Assembly: GCA_021030905.1 (NCBI GenBank)
Contig: JAGFMI010000015.1
Coordinates: forward strand, 744,001-808,000
Origin: Pyrenula massariospora
Taxonomy: Eukaryota > Ascomycota > Eurotiomycetes > Pyrenulales > Pyrenulaceae
Reading direction: 5' to 3'
Length of the DNA: 64,000 bases
A model generated the notes under the pieces. The model ran no database searches. It was not told where the DNA came from and saw only the letters and a program-made list of their open reading frames with translations. Below, one piece after another: positions 32,401 to 45,514 of the stretch. A program made the translations under genes and the position numbers. The stretch's first letter is position 1. Each line of letters opens with the position of its first letter.

Positions 32401-35400
32401 GAGATTTCGAACGCGCAAGGATTCGGTGCACGAGCTTCTTGGTCGGCGGACGCCCGACGACAATGACCGTGAGATGCGATGGCGCAACATACTAAAGCTA
32501 AGCGAGATACCTTGGGCTCGCGGACACGAAGTCTTGGACGAAATCATTCTGCCTGGAGCTGCCTACGTGGCCATTGCGGTCGAAGCCGGGAAGCATATAG
32601 CGGCCGCAAAAGGCAAGTCAGCTCGGCTGCTCGAGGTAGAGAATGTGAACATTTACCGCCCCGTAGTTGTGCCTGACAATAAGGATGGTGTGGAGACCTT
32701 GTTCACCGTTAGTTTACTCGACGGCCCGTCAGTAGAAGACGTCTTGCACGCACGATTCTCATACTACGTTTGCAACGATGAGTCGGTCGGTCTGATGGTT
32801 CACACTTGCAGTGGTTACCTCTCCGTCCACTTCGATACTCGGTCCGAATCTGAGTATGGACAAGTCTTGCCACCGAAAAACGAAGTTTCATCCGAGCTCG
32901 TCCCCATCGACAGCGAACGCATCTATTCAATGTTTGGGGACCTCGGCCTCGTATACACTGGCGCTTTCCGCAGCATCAAGGAGAGTCGTCGTTGTTTAAA
33001 CTACGCCACCGCAGCAGGCGTTTGGGATAACAGCTTATTAAGCGAAAACTATGCAGTTCATCCTGCAATTCTTGACGTTGCATTCCAATCTCTGTTCGTC
33101 GCCCGTTCCCATCCAGCCAGTGGTCAAATCACCACAGCCTTGCTCCCATCACACTTCGATCGGATCCGAGTCAACCCCTCGATGAAAATACTACAACCTA
33201 ATGGGGTAGGCCTGACCAGGGTAGACTTCGAATCGTGGGTGGTTAAACAGAATGCCTTTTCTTTAACGGGAGACCTCAATGTGTACGAAGCTCCATCTGG
33301 ACAAACATTTTTGCAAGTCGAGGGCCTAGAGGTCAAGATGATAGGAGAGCCGGATGTCCGCCATGATAAGCACATGTTTTCCAAGACAGTCTGGGGTGGT
33401 GACGTCTCGCTAGGTGGAATGGCCGCCCCAGTGCGTGATGTGGCTAAGGATGCCGCGTTATTGCGGCAAGCTACGGCTACCGAACGTGTTGCTCTATTCT
33501 ATATGAGACGCATCTTGGACGAAACTAAAGATGATGATAGGCTAAAGTTCAAGTGGTTTCATCAGCGCCTATTCGAAGCCTTTGAGAACCACATGGTCAT
33601 GGTGAAGAATGACGAGCATCCTATCTTGCGCTCTGAGTGGCTGGCCGATGGCTCGTCTGTGCTGAAGGAAGTCGACGCAGAATATCCTGATTCAGTTGAT
33701 CTGAAGATGCTTCATGCTGTGGGTAGCAACATGACAAGCATAGTCAGAGGTGAACAGCACGCTTTGGAAGTCATGGGCAAGAACGACTTGCTCAACCGCT
33801 TCTACATGTATGATGAAGCGCACATCCAGATCAATAAATTCATCGTCCATGCAATGCAGCAAATCACTTTCAAGTTCCCCCGGTGCAATATCCTTGAAAT
33901 CGGTGCTGGCACTGGCGGCACGACATGGAGCGTTCTGAATGCGATTGACAACGCATTCGATACCTACACTTACACCGATATTTCGCCTGGCTTCTTTTCA
34001 AAAGCTACTCAAAAGTTTAAAGACTTTGAACATAAGATGGTTTTCAAGGTACTCAACATCGAAAATGAGCCCACAGCACAAGGATATGCAGAAAATTCTT
34101 ATGACGTTATTATAGCGGCTAACGTGCTGCATGCTACCCGTAACATGCAAAATACGATGCGTCATGTTCGATCACTGTTGCGGCCAGGAGGGTATTTATT
34201 GTTATTTGAAATGACAGGAACATACACACTTCGCTATACCTGCGAGTTTGGCGGCCTTGAAGGTTGGTGGCTGGGTGAAGAGGATATACGGCGTCTCGGG
34301 CCGCTGATGTCCGTCATGGACTGGGACAAAGTCTTAACTGAGACAGGCTTCTCGGGCGTCGACGCAGTCAACCATGACGTGGCTGTAGAAGGTAAGCAGA
34401 CAGCATCAATGCTTGTCAGCCAGGCCGTTGACGACCAATTTCTGCGCCTGCGCGAACCGCTGTCCTTCGCGGCTGAGTTGGCTTCTCCTGCAGAACCGGT
34501 GATGATCATCGGCGGGAAGAAGTTCGTAACATCTAGAATGATAGGCGAGATTCAGAAACTCCTTCCCAGGCCGTGGAGAAGTCGAATTAAAACAGTTGAC
34601 AGCATCGAAAGGCTTGAAGCTGCCAACTTCACTCCCGGAATGGATGTAATTTGTTTGCAAGAGGCTGACGAGCCGCTATTTACGATCCCCATGACAGCAA
34701 AGCGGATGGCCAACCATCAAAATCTTTTAATGAACTCGAGAAATATGCTCTGGGTCACAACGGCAGGTCAGTCTCTTAGACCGCAGGCAAGAATGTTCCA
34801 TGGAATCGCTCGCGTGATGACCCAGGAGTTGCCGCAGCTTAACCTGCAGGTTCTCGGCCTGGAACTTGGAGGAGCACCATCTGCGGCAGCAAAATATATC
34901 GTTGAGGCTTTCCTACGTTTAAGAGAAATATTAGAGACCAATGCAGATGAAAGTCGCGTTTGCGACGCGCTATGGTTGCACGAACCCGAAATTGATGTTC
35001 TCCTCAATAATCAGATCATGATCCCTCGGGTAGTGCTGGACGTCGCTATGAACGAGATATACATTGCGTCGACGCGCACAGTCACGAAGAGAGTAAATGC
35101 GGCTGACGTCGCCGTGGAAGCTGTCTCTGGCACTGCTAAAATGATGTTGAGGCAGATCACCGAGGTCAGTGGTCTGGATACGCTTGCCTGGCATGCACAC
35201 GTCCAGGTTAAATATGCGTTACATATCCCTGATAGGGGCTATGACGGTATCTACCTTATTTGTGGCAAGCTTCAGGGTAAAAATTCGGCCTCGTCGTGTA
35301 TAGCTATCTCCAAGGTCAATGCCTCTATCGTTGGCGTGGAGTCTGAGCATTATATCCCTATCGACGACATCGCTTGCACGCCGAGCATGCTTGTGGCAGT

Positions 35401-38400
35401 AGCAAGTCGTATGCTTGTGCAATCCATTGCAACTTTAGCGACAGAATCTTCCAATGTGCTCTTCTACGCGGCCCAGGAACCATTCGCTACCGCGGTTGCT
35501 GCTGAGCTCGCGAAACAGGGCGGTCAAGTCCACTTTGCGTCTTCCAACGCTGATGCTCCGAAATCAGCGATCAAGATACACTCAAAAGCAACCAGGCGCG
35601 CTATTCGGAGAGCTATACCACCTGATATTAAGCTCTTTGTTGACTGCTCCAGCCACCCATCTCCTGCTAGCGATACGCTCCGCACGGCTTTGCCACCGAC
35701 TTGTTTGCATTTGCAGCTTGACGCAGGTCTTCTACAGGATAACAACCGTAATTTTAAAGAAAACATGTTTAAATGCCTAGAAGATGCGTACTCTCACGCT
35801 AAGATGGCATTTGTGCAGAGGCAAGACTGCGACATCATCGCCGCTGCTGAACTGGCAGGTGCTGATACGCCCACACTCCAGCATAAGACATACGTGACTG
35901 ATTGGCAGAAACGCGACTCCCTTCTCCTCACCGTTCCACCACTCCAGCTCCACGGTATTCTTCGACCAGACAGAACTTACTTTATGGTTGGTATGGCGGG
36001 AGGCTTGGGTTTGTCCATATGCCAGTGGATGATACGCAACGGCGCAAAGCATATGGTCATTACAAGCCGGAGCCCGAAAGTTGACCGAGGCATGCTCGAG
36101 GACGCACGCCGTGCTGGTGTATCTGTGCGAATTCTTCCAATGGATGTCTCTCAAAAGAGTGCCGTTGAGCGTGTCGTCCATCAAGTACGAGACACCATGC
36201 CTCCAATTGCTGGAGTTTGCAACGCAGCTATGGTGCTCCACGATAAGCTATACCTAGATATGGACGTGAACCAGCTTAACGGTACACTTGCACCCAAAGT
36301 TTACGGTACAGAGCATCTCAACGCTGTATTCGCCGACACACGGCTCGACTTCTTTGTTCTTCTATCATCTGCCGCAAGTATGATCAACAACATTGGGCAA
36401 TCCAACTACCACTGCGCCAACCTCTTCATGGAAAGTCTTGTCGCTCAGCGTCGCGCTCGTGGTCTTGCTGCCTCCATTATCCATATAGGTTGGGTCTCTG
36501 ACGTCGGCTACGTGACACGAAATCAGCTTGAAGGGCAGTTCGACACCAAACGTCTGTACATCCTGTCAGAGACTGACGTGCACCACGCTTTTGCCCAGGC
36601 GGTCAGAGGCGGAGTTCCCGGAAGCTGTTCGGGCTCACACGACATTATCATGGGTATCCTACCAGCCACAGAGCCCATAAAATCAGGTACAGCTGCGCCA
36701 TGGTTGGATGACCCTCGTTTCGGTCACTTCGTCCCGGTCAAGGCGGTTGAAGTTCAAAAAGAGACTACATCTAGCATAGGTACAGTCGGACAGCAGTTCG
36801 AGGAGGCACAAACTGAAGATGAAGAGATCAAGGTCGTGCTCGAAGCCTTTTGTGGCAAGCTTGAGTCCATCCTACAGCTGCCTACGGGAAGCATCAAAGA
36901 GAATGTCCAAAGAGCTATTATCGATCTAGGCATTGACTCATTGGTAGCGGTCGAGATACGCACATGGTTCCTAAAGCAACTAGAGGTTGATGTGCCCATT
37001 GTCAAGATTCTCGACGGCGACACTATCCTGCAGATCAGTACATTGGCTGCGAGGATGATGGCCAAGAATCACAAGAAGAAGATTCCAGAGGCGGTACTAG
37101 AAGACGACAAGACGACGGTCGAGAGTTCCGCTGCTGTCCCTAAGGCTGATCATATTCCTTCACCTAGCGTCAAAGCCTCTCTCACACCTCCCTCTCATGT
37201 TACAACTCATTCATCGCCCGGACTACTGGAAATTCCTAACGGATCCCTTGAACCTGATAGTACTAGCGTCTCCGAGACTGACGACGACTCGGCCATTCTC
37301 AGACCAGATCACAAAGCCATCATTTCCAGAAAAGGGAAAATATCATTCGTCGAAACCGATATTACTGAACCAACTTCTCCAGAGCCCCAGGAATCTTCTG
37401 AGTACTTTGAGAAGACAAAAACAGCTACAGTGAAGCCCACCGTGATTCGCGAAGGCCCCATGTCCGCAGCACAAGCCCGCATTTGGTTTCAGTCAAAGCA
37501 CTTAGAAGACCCAGCCGCCTACAATATGGTTTTCCATTATCGTATCAGTGGTCCTGTTAGCATGTCCCGTTTACGACACGCCTTGCACGTGACAACAACC
37601 CACCATGAGTGCCTCCGAATGTGCTTTTATCCGCGTGTGGGAGATGGACATCCTATGCAGGGCGTTATGGCGTCTTCGGCTTACGAGCTGAAACATACGC
37701 CGGATGCAAACGAGAAGGACCTGCAGAGGGAGATTACTCAGCTTAAGAGTCGCACCTGGGATCTCGAAGCTGGAAAGACATTAGGGGTGGCGGTGCTTCG
37801 CAACAGCCATGACGAGTACGACATCGTCTTTGGATATCACCACATCGTGGCCGATGTCGTGGGCTGGCACGCTTTTATCCAAGATCTAGACAAGGCATAC
37901 CGAATGCATGCCCTTGATAAGAAGGTAGCAGGCTCACATATCGAGCACACAGCGCAGCAGCTCGAGCGAGAGAAATCGGGTGCTCTAGAAAATGCCCTTG
38001 CCTTTTGGCAGGGCGAATTCCTGACCCTACCAGAGCCTCTTCCACTACTCCCCATGGCAACTGTCGGTGCTCATCAAACAACGGAAAGCCGTCAAGGGAG
38101 CCATTACGATCACCGAGAGCTTGACCAAGCGCAATTCAAGGCCATTAAGGAAACTTGCCAGCGTCTCCGTATAAGCCCTTTTCATCTTCATCTCGCCGTC
38201 CTGCAGGTTTTGCTCGCTCGCTACACCAGTACCGAAGACGTCTGTGTGGGTGTTGTCGATGCCAACCGCAACGAAGCTACCGCTCACATGGTTGGTTGCT
38301 TTGTCAACATGCTTCCCCTCCGCTCCCATATATCTAGCAATGCTACGTTAGCAAGTGTTGCCAAGGCTGCGTCGCGAAAGGCCCTCGCGGCATTTGCGCA

Positions 38401-41400
38401 CGCCGCCGTGCCCTTCGACATGATCCTGGATAAGGTGAAGGCTCCGCGATCATCGGAGACCACGCCACTATTCCAGGTCGCGGTGAATTATCGCACAAAG
38501 GTAGCTTGGGAGCTGCCGCTCGGCGAGTGTCGGATGAAGTTGACCCCAGACGATTTCAAGGATGCTGAGACTCCGTATGACATAAGCTTGGGAGTTTTTG
38601 ACACGGCTGATGGAAGCGCGGTTGAAATGTACTGCCAAGCTAGCAGGTATACTCTCGAGGGCTGCAAAACGCTCCTAGATGCTTATATGCATGTCCTTGA
38701 GAGTTTTGTTGCCAACTCGAACACGCATGTCAGGGAATGCGCTATTTATGATGAGGTTCAGGTCAGTTGACCCAGCATTCCGAATGTCATTCCTTATCAC
38801 ACGTACTCTTAGCTTAACCCTTAGGCCTACCATAGCAAAGTCACTGACACTTGAAGTCTCTATAGGTCAAACAGGCTCTCGAACTTGGCAAGGGACAGGT
38901 GATGGACTTTGAGTGGCCTACCACCCTATCCCAGCGTTTCCTAGACATGTGCAAGCTGCATTCGGATAAGCCTGCCGTCAAGGACAATGGGGTCAATCTG
39001 TCGTATACCCAAATACTTTCTAGGGTTGACGCTGCAGCGAATGCGATCCTCAGTTTAGGCTTCGTCGCCGGTTCCCGCGTTGCTGTCCTGTGCGAGCCAT
39101 CTGCAGACTCCGTCGTCGTTATGCTCGCTATTTTGCACCTCGGAGGCGTATACGTTCCCCTAGACATAAGCTTACCAACGGCTCGCCACGCGTCGATTGT
39201 TCAGAGCTGCAAACCACTACTTATAATTTACCACACCGCTACTGAGGGACGGGTGCGAGACCTTGGCAAGGAAGTTGATTTTGTCATGGGCGAGATGCGC
39301 GTCGACGCCATCTCGGAAGAGCGAGCTGCACAGAAGGTGTTCTGCTCCGCGGAACCGGACGTGCCCGCAATATTGCTGTACACTAGCGGCTCGACTGGCG
39401 TCCCTAAGGGCATCCTACTCTCCCAAGCCAATTTCGTCAACCACTTGGCACTTAAGACGTACGAGCTCGGCCTGGGCGAGGAGCGTGTCCTGCAACAGAG
39501 CTCGTTGGGCTTTGATATGTCCCTAGTGCAGACCTTCTGTGCGCTTGCTAATGGTGGCTGCCTCGTCATCGTACCTCCGGACGCCAGACGTGACCCTGTC
39601 GAGCTGACTAGCTTGGCAAGTAGCAGTCAGGTTTCGCTTACGATTGCCACACCGTCTGAGTACATTGCCTGGATGCGCTACGGGAACCTGGAGCAGAATA
39701 TGTCATGGCGCCATGCGTGTATGGGCGGGGAACCTGTCTCACAGCAGTTGAAAAATGAATTTCAACGTCTTGGTTTAACAAGCTTAAGACTGACGAACTG
39801 CTATGGACCTACAGAAATCACTGCGGCGGCTACGTTTCAGCCTATCCATCTTGATGACCACGGTGAGAACGAGAAAACCAAGTACGCTGTTGGAAAAGCG
39901 TTGCCAAATTACTCCGTGAGAGTACTCGATGCTTTTGGTAGACCATCGCCTGTTCAACATACTGGTGAAATTTGTATCGGCGGCGCCGGGGTCGCACTAG
40001 GTTACCTGGACTTGCCAGATGAGACGCGCTCCAAATTCATTGTTGATGGTGGTCAAAGGCTGTATCGCACGGGTGATCAAGGGAGACTGCTACCCGACGG
40101 CACGCTGTTGTGCCTTGGCCGTCTGGAAGGAGATAATCAGATCAAGCTTCGCGGTTTGCGCATTGAGCTCCAGGAAGTTGAGTTGGCCGTTCTCCAGGCA
40201 GCAGAAGGCCTTCTGTCCACGGTAGTCGTCTCGCGACGGGGGGATGTGCTTGTCGCCCATGCGATCATGGCGCCTGGAAAAGAAGTGGCCAGCGAAGAAG
40301 AGCCGACTCGGATTCTCGCCCGTCTTAAACTGCCACAATATGCCATCCCGGCCACCATTGTCATCCTTCCCACGATGCCGACCAACGCTAACGGCAAGCT
40401 TGATCGCAAAGCCATCGGCGCTCTCCCTCTAACCCTCAGAGATAATGCGAATTGGCCGCCGGAGAAAATGACGGTCCATGAAGGCGAGCTGCGCCTGCTG
40501 TGGGAGCGTGTTCTTCCCGCGGAAGCGATCACGAGTCGCATCGAACCTTTCTCGGACTTCTTCCTCGGCGGCGGCAATTCGATGCTCTTGATGAAGTTGC
40601 AAACGGCCATCAAGGAGTCCATGGGTGTGTCAGTGTCCACAAGAGCTCTCTATCAAGCTAGTACCTTACGTGATATGGCACGGTGCATCAACGAGCGTCG
40701 TGAGACCGGAAACGAGGATGCCGAAATAGAAATTGACTGGAAAGCAGAAACAGCTATCCCGCCATGGCTAAATAACCAGATCCGTAAACTGCCCTCGCCA
40801 ACGAAAAGATCGAGGTCACCTAAGACAGATGGTGTCGAAATTCTGCTAACCGGCGCGACGAGCTTTTTCGGCGGACGTCTCCTCCTTTCCCTCTTGCAGT
40901 CCCCTGCGGTGCGCAAAATCCACTGCATCGCAGTCCTGGCCGATGACGAGCACCTCCTGCCCCATCACGACAAGCTCGCCTGCTACACGGGAAGCCTCCT
41001 CGATTCCTCAACACTGGGCCTTAGCGCAATGGAACGCAAACACCTCGAACAGACCGTCGACGTCATCATCCACGCCGGCTCGAACGGCCACTGCCTTAAC
41101 ACGTACACTACCCTGCGAACTCCTAACCTGCTATCCACCCACTTGCTCGCCTCCATGGCATTGCCCCGATCAATCCCGATCCTCTACCTATCCTCGAACC
41201 GCGTCGTCCTCCTCACCGGCGACACCGCGCCCCCACCAGCCTCCGTCTCCGTATTTGCGCCTCCATCAGATGGCGCAGAGGGCTACACCGCCAGCAAGTG
41301 GGCGAGCGAGGCTTTCCTAGAGAACCTGGTGGCGGATCTCCAGCACCAGCACAATGGTCCGCACCTGACCGTTTCGGTCCACCGCCCGTGTGTGCTGGTC

Positions 41401-41826
41401 AGCGAGCACGCCCCCAACTCCGACGCGCTGAACGCGATCCTGCGCTTCTCGGCCACGATGCGCTGTGTCCCGCGCCACGACAACGTCCGGGGGTATCTCG
41501 ATTTTGGGGAGGCCGACACGGTCGTCGGCGAGGTGGCGGAAGCAGCCCTGCAGCTCGGGAGAGGGGTTGGTCACGATGAGCAGGCCGGTGCGGAGATCCG
41601 GTTCAGACACCACTCGGGGGGCGTCAAGGTGCCGATCAAGGAGCTGCGGGCGCACATGGAAAAGGTGTATGGCGTGCCCTTCGAAGAGGCCAGCTATCCG
41701 GATTGGATGAGTCGGGCCGAGGAGGCCGGGATCGATCCTCTGATCACGGCGTACTTGAGGGGGATCTTGGAGACTGGGACCACGATGGTATTCCCGTATC
41801 TTGGGGAGAGGGAAGACGGATCGTAG
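29489..41826 (+). CDS. PKS-NRPS hybrid synthetase (HR-PKS with C-A-T-R module)
   Basis: Three exons, 29489-30447, 30520-38761 and 38866-41826, give exactly 4054 codons (4053 aa). Intron 1 (72 bp) splits the KS His codon of HGTGTPAGD; intron 2 (104 bp, phase 0) joins C to A, so what look like two genes are one. KS: active Cys183 (DTACSSS), [16 protein letters not shown], Ser657. DH: His989 in [10 protein letters not shown], later LDVAFQ. cMe[12 protein letters not shown] near 1446. No recognisable ER motif. [10 protein letters not shown] near 2142, Tyr2283. ACP: GIDSL, Ser2460. After a disordered linker, C: HHIVADV, His2761 and Asp2765. [12 protein letters not shown] near 3239, [21 protein letters not shown], Ser3639. 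[10 protein letters not shown] near 3729, YTASK with Tyr3874 and Lys3878. Makes a methylated polyketide, amidates it to an amino acid and releases it. ATG 29489 is chosen because [16 protein letters not shown] is the usual short KS lead. Confidence 0.97.
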
Positions 41827-42193
41827 ACGAGGATTGCTCATAAAGAAAACTCGGATAAAGAGCCCTTTCAAGCAGCCGCCAGCGAGTTTCTAGACTTCAC
41901 TTGCGCTGTGAAGTCGTGGTCCCTCGTTGTAGCTTGATACCTCGTCAAATATTGCCATCTCGTAGAAAGTGTAGCCTAGACCGTGCAGACGCTTGTTGGT
42001 ATCATCGCCTAACCAACAGGCATCGGCAATGTTATTGCGGGTTTGATCCTGGTCGCTATTTGCGTGGAATGTCTTCTTTTAGCAAGTATGGACAAGTTTT
42101 GTAATGTTGATGTTGGGTCTAGAAGAGAATTTAGAGCAGCAAAGTGATAGAGAAGACCTCAGAATCTGATTAGTGATTCTGTATAGAGGTGGT
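41827..42193. other. 3' flank of the PKS-NRPS gene
   Basis: Terminator and poly(A) region of the synthetase. No gene is supported. Confidence 0.4.
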
Positions 42194-42541
42194 TGTTACG
42201 GAACGCACAATTAGAGTAGAGTACTACCTAGCACCTGTCGGTGTTACCAAAAGACCGAGTTGACAACCCCTTGTCAAGCTCCTCTACTATAATATATAAA
42301 GCTCCTTGACACTATGTCCCTTTTCTTTAGAGCTTATTCCGAGCTCACCATTTTCAGTTCTTTCTTCTACAAGACTGTGCTAGAGGCACCCAGCTCACCA
42401 TTACGTTGAATGCCCCCAACCTAATTCCTGTACGCTAATCTGGCCCTTACTGAGACACCCTACTAATTTGGGGGGTTAAACCTCGCAGGCTTAGATGCGA
42501 ATTAAATCTTCGGCTATTTAATGAAGGATAAACTATCAACA
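42194..42541 (+). mobile_element. Solo LTR-like fossil, copy 1
   Basis: 348 bp beginning TGTTACGG and ending CAACA, i.e. TG...CA ends as in LTR retroelements, with an internal TATA-like stretch. A diverged relative begins at once on its right in the same orientation. No internal coding region is present. The family (copia or gypsy) is not determined; it looks old. Confidence 0.4.
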
Positions 42542-42890
42542 TGTTATAGAGCACTCGGTCAGAGTAGAATATTAGCGGGCACCCGTCGGTGTTACTAAAA
42601 TACAAAGTCGGCAGGTCGCTGTCAAGCTCCTCTACTATGATATATGACGTCCTCTAACAGTACTTGATTGTATACCGCTTTTCTACTCCTCTGTGGAAAA
42701 GAATCCTCGTAGAAAATTGGTCAACTGTCATCCTGACATAGATATCTGTTGAACAAGGTAGGGCAAGCTAGAAACAAGCATATATCACTGCCTGTATAAA
42801 ATTGTATAAGGTTTCGCGAGCAGACAGAGTCTCACCTCTGCTCGGCATACCCACCTTGCCAGGTAAACCTACCTGAAACGGCTGCTCTAT
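42542..42890 (+). mobile_element. LTR-like fossil, copy 2
   Basis: Begins TGTTATAG and matches copy 1 over its first ~110 bp (shared words GTCGGTGTTAC and GTCAAGCTCCTCTACTAT), then diverges. The right end is not clear and the coordinate is approximate. Divergence between copies suggests an old event. Followed by a T-rich stretch near 42910. Confidence 0.35.
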
Positions 42891-43103
42891 TTGACAATAT
42901 CTATGTTTCTTATTTTTATTTTTTAAATTTCTTTCCTTTTTGATCTAGAAACATTCATGACAACCCAAATAAGCCTAAATTAGATTGACATGGACGTTCC
43001 CAAACCAATGGGAAAACGTTGACATTTGTGCCCGGAAAGTCGATAGGTAGAGAATTGCATTACATAATTAGGAAAGGGAAGGAACCACTCCGTATCCTCA
43101 CAG

Positions 43104-45514
43104 TCAAACGCCAGGGATAATCTCATCATTGAACATCCAGTCGATCGGCTCCGCGCTGCCTGTATGGAACAAGGCGTCCGACATCTGATATAAGCGTCAG
43201 CAATGAGCAATTGCAGCATGTCCTGGGGTAACTGACAATATAGTCCCAATCTTCCACCACTTCAGGGAGTACGTTGGATAAAGTCTGGCAAGGCATTTCT
43301 ATAGCCCCCTCCATCTGTTCTTGCGCCGCCATCCTTTCCAGCATCGGCTGGCATTTTTCTACGGCATTTTCTATCGTCTTGACCAAAAGCACTGGAACCT
43401 CGTCTTCCCCAAGATCTCGCGTCAATCCTTGTATCTGTGCAACAACGACACTCATGAGCAAGTAACCCTTGATGTTGGTCTCTCCAGCTTCAATGCACCG
43501 CAGACACCAAGTTTTTGCGTCATCCAATACCGAGAGTAAATCTTGCCGCAAAGGTACAGGGGTTAGACCTGCTTCCTCTTCAAGTTGTGTTCTAAGCTCC
43601 GCCCCTATCAGCAGGGCCGCTTGCATGGCAACGGTACGAAAGAATCCAGAGCCACAGGCGGCGAGGCGCGCCAGGTCATCTCGATGCGACGGAGCGATGT
43701 CGCTGTAGAGCTGAGTGGCGATGGTGTAGGTGGCCGGATACGCCATGTTCCATATTTTGAGAGAGTGGTCTACAACTCTCTTCCTGGAGAATGCATATGC
43801 AGTTTCGCGCAAAGCTGGGCCGAAAAAGGGGATGTGCAAAGAGGAGAGATAGCGTTGCATAAGGAAATCGGCAACCCGCAACTCAAATTGAGTGGGCGAA
43901 GGTCCAGCACTAGACCCGTACGCCTGCAGGGTTTGGGAGAGAGTTTTATATGATGCCCTCAGCTCAGCGTCAAGTTGAAGCATTTCCTCGTACTTACCAC
44001 AAAAGGTAAGATTGTTCAGGAACTTTGTGACTGCTAGACGCAACGGAAATGTTCTGCGAAGAGCGATTGCAATTGACATCTGGGTGAACCCGTCTTCTGG
44101 TTTCGGCACAGGGTCCTCGGTCAGAAGCTGTTCATCATCAAAATTACCAGGCGGTAGGGTGTCAAAATCGTCGAGAGAAATCAGTGGCAAAGCCCCACTG
44201 GTCAAGCTTGACTGCAGACCTACCTCCAGAATTGTGTTCCACAGCCTCCGGCGCATCTCAGCAGCAATTACTGTATTCGGCAGACGTGCAGGATCTCTGT
44301 GCAATCCCATGTACATCGCTCTTCTAAGCAGTGCGCCGAATGAGACCCACATCGAGTCTCCGCCGGCACCTACCAGCTCTTGGGCGAACATCAGCAGGAG
44401 ATTTGTCTGTAGAAATGAGATGTCCAATCTAGACTTGAATCTTGGTTCTGAAATCCAAGTTTGAGCCTCGTAAACCCATCGCACAGCCGGAGAGCGCAAA
44501 GAGAATTGCTCATCATACGTGGTAGCTCCAATTGCAAATACCAGCTTAAGCTGTACTATGAACGCCATATCCGGCTGAGCGTTAGATGTCCAAAGTGCTT
44601 TGTAAGCGTTTGTGAAGCTGGGGACGTGCAAGATACGATAGGCCTTCTCAATTGTCCGAAGATAGCAATTGACGAGTTCATCAGCAACGTCCTCTTTGGG
44701 TAGGTCTGTCGTCGGGGTTGAGGGCCATGGAGGCGCCCGCCGTGATTTGATAGCCTTCGCTAAAGACTTACACCTTTGTAGTACGGACAAAGCCCTGGAT
44801 ACATTCTCTTGAAGAAATGGGTCATTTAGCTGAAAAATGTTGCGGAACTATACATGTCTCCGTCAGTCATTTATTGCATAAACGAGGTGATTAACATCTA
44901 GACTTGCCAGCGAAACTCCATTGATCCAATGGCTCTGACCAAAGAATCGCGTTTTATGTGTAACGCTATGGGCCATGGGCATAGGTTGCCCAACCAAGCT
45001 TGTTTCACGATGGAAATGAAATGTTCCTCCTATACGTGAGGTTATTGTCTCCATGTCAGAATTGACAGTCGAGGCGGCAGAAGATTCTGGTGTCGCCGCC
45101 GTCGCTTTCGATAACTGTTTTTCAAGGGATGTGATTTGACTTTTCAGAGACTCGACTTCCTGCTGATGCGACATTGTCAAAGTAGTTAATTGTGAGTTCG
45201 ATCGTTGGCTGACGGTCGTTGACTCGCCACTAGGGCTAGAAACGCTTTGAGAAGAAGTTCCCTGAGGGAGCGACTTTAGGCCGAAGATTGTTTGGCCACG
45301 GCCAAGTGGCTGCCGCGGTACAGGCGTGAGACTGTCATAGCTGCAGTTTTCGCTCTGAGACTTCACACAGTTGCTGCAAGGCGTTTCTCGATTGCATCGT
45401 AGCTTCCGTTTCCTGCAGAGCGAGCATGAGCTACTCCACGTTAGCATGGATTCTGCCAAGTTCGAATTTTGCATACACAGCTGGCCTTCTGCGCCGGCGT
45501 TCAGGTTCGCTCAT
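43104..45514 (-). CDS. Zn2Cys6 transcription factor 2 of the cluster
   Basis: Four minus-strand exons, 45514-45477, 45430-44908, 44847-43237 and 43184-43104, give 750 residues. Exon 1 encodes MSEPERRRRRPAV, so the start is 45514 and not the Met at 45474, which lies in intron 1. The zinc cluster is CSLCRKRKLRCNRETPCSNC plus a further Cys. A heptad segment (EVESLKSQITSLEKQLSKA) follows as a probable dimerisation coil. The fungal-specific transcription factor domain covers the middle (YRILHVPSFTNAYKALW, then GLHRDPARLPNTVIAAEMRRRLW). Intron 2 is GC-AG with donor GCAAGT and is needed to give WINGVSLFRNIFQL. Intron 3 (GTCAGT) gives the end DYIMSDALFHTG and an acidic tail. Divergent from the MFS gene. 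A second pathway regulator, possibly hierarchical with the first. Confidence 0.88.

Noticed and set aside
38762-38865. Boundary between a PKS gene and a separate NRPS-like gene
   Set aside because: A GTCAGT...ATAG intron of 104 bp joins the two frames in phase 0, and the sum of the three exons is exactly 4054 codons with the normal PKS-NRPS domain order.
45431-45476. Met at 45474 as start of regulator 2
   Set aside because: It falls in a 46-bp intron; the ATG at 45514 gives the usual basic lead followed directly by the zinc cluster.
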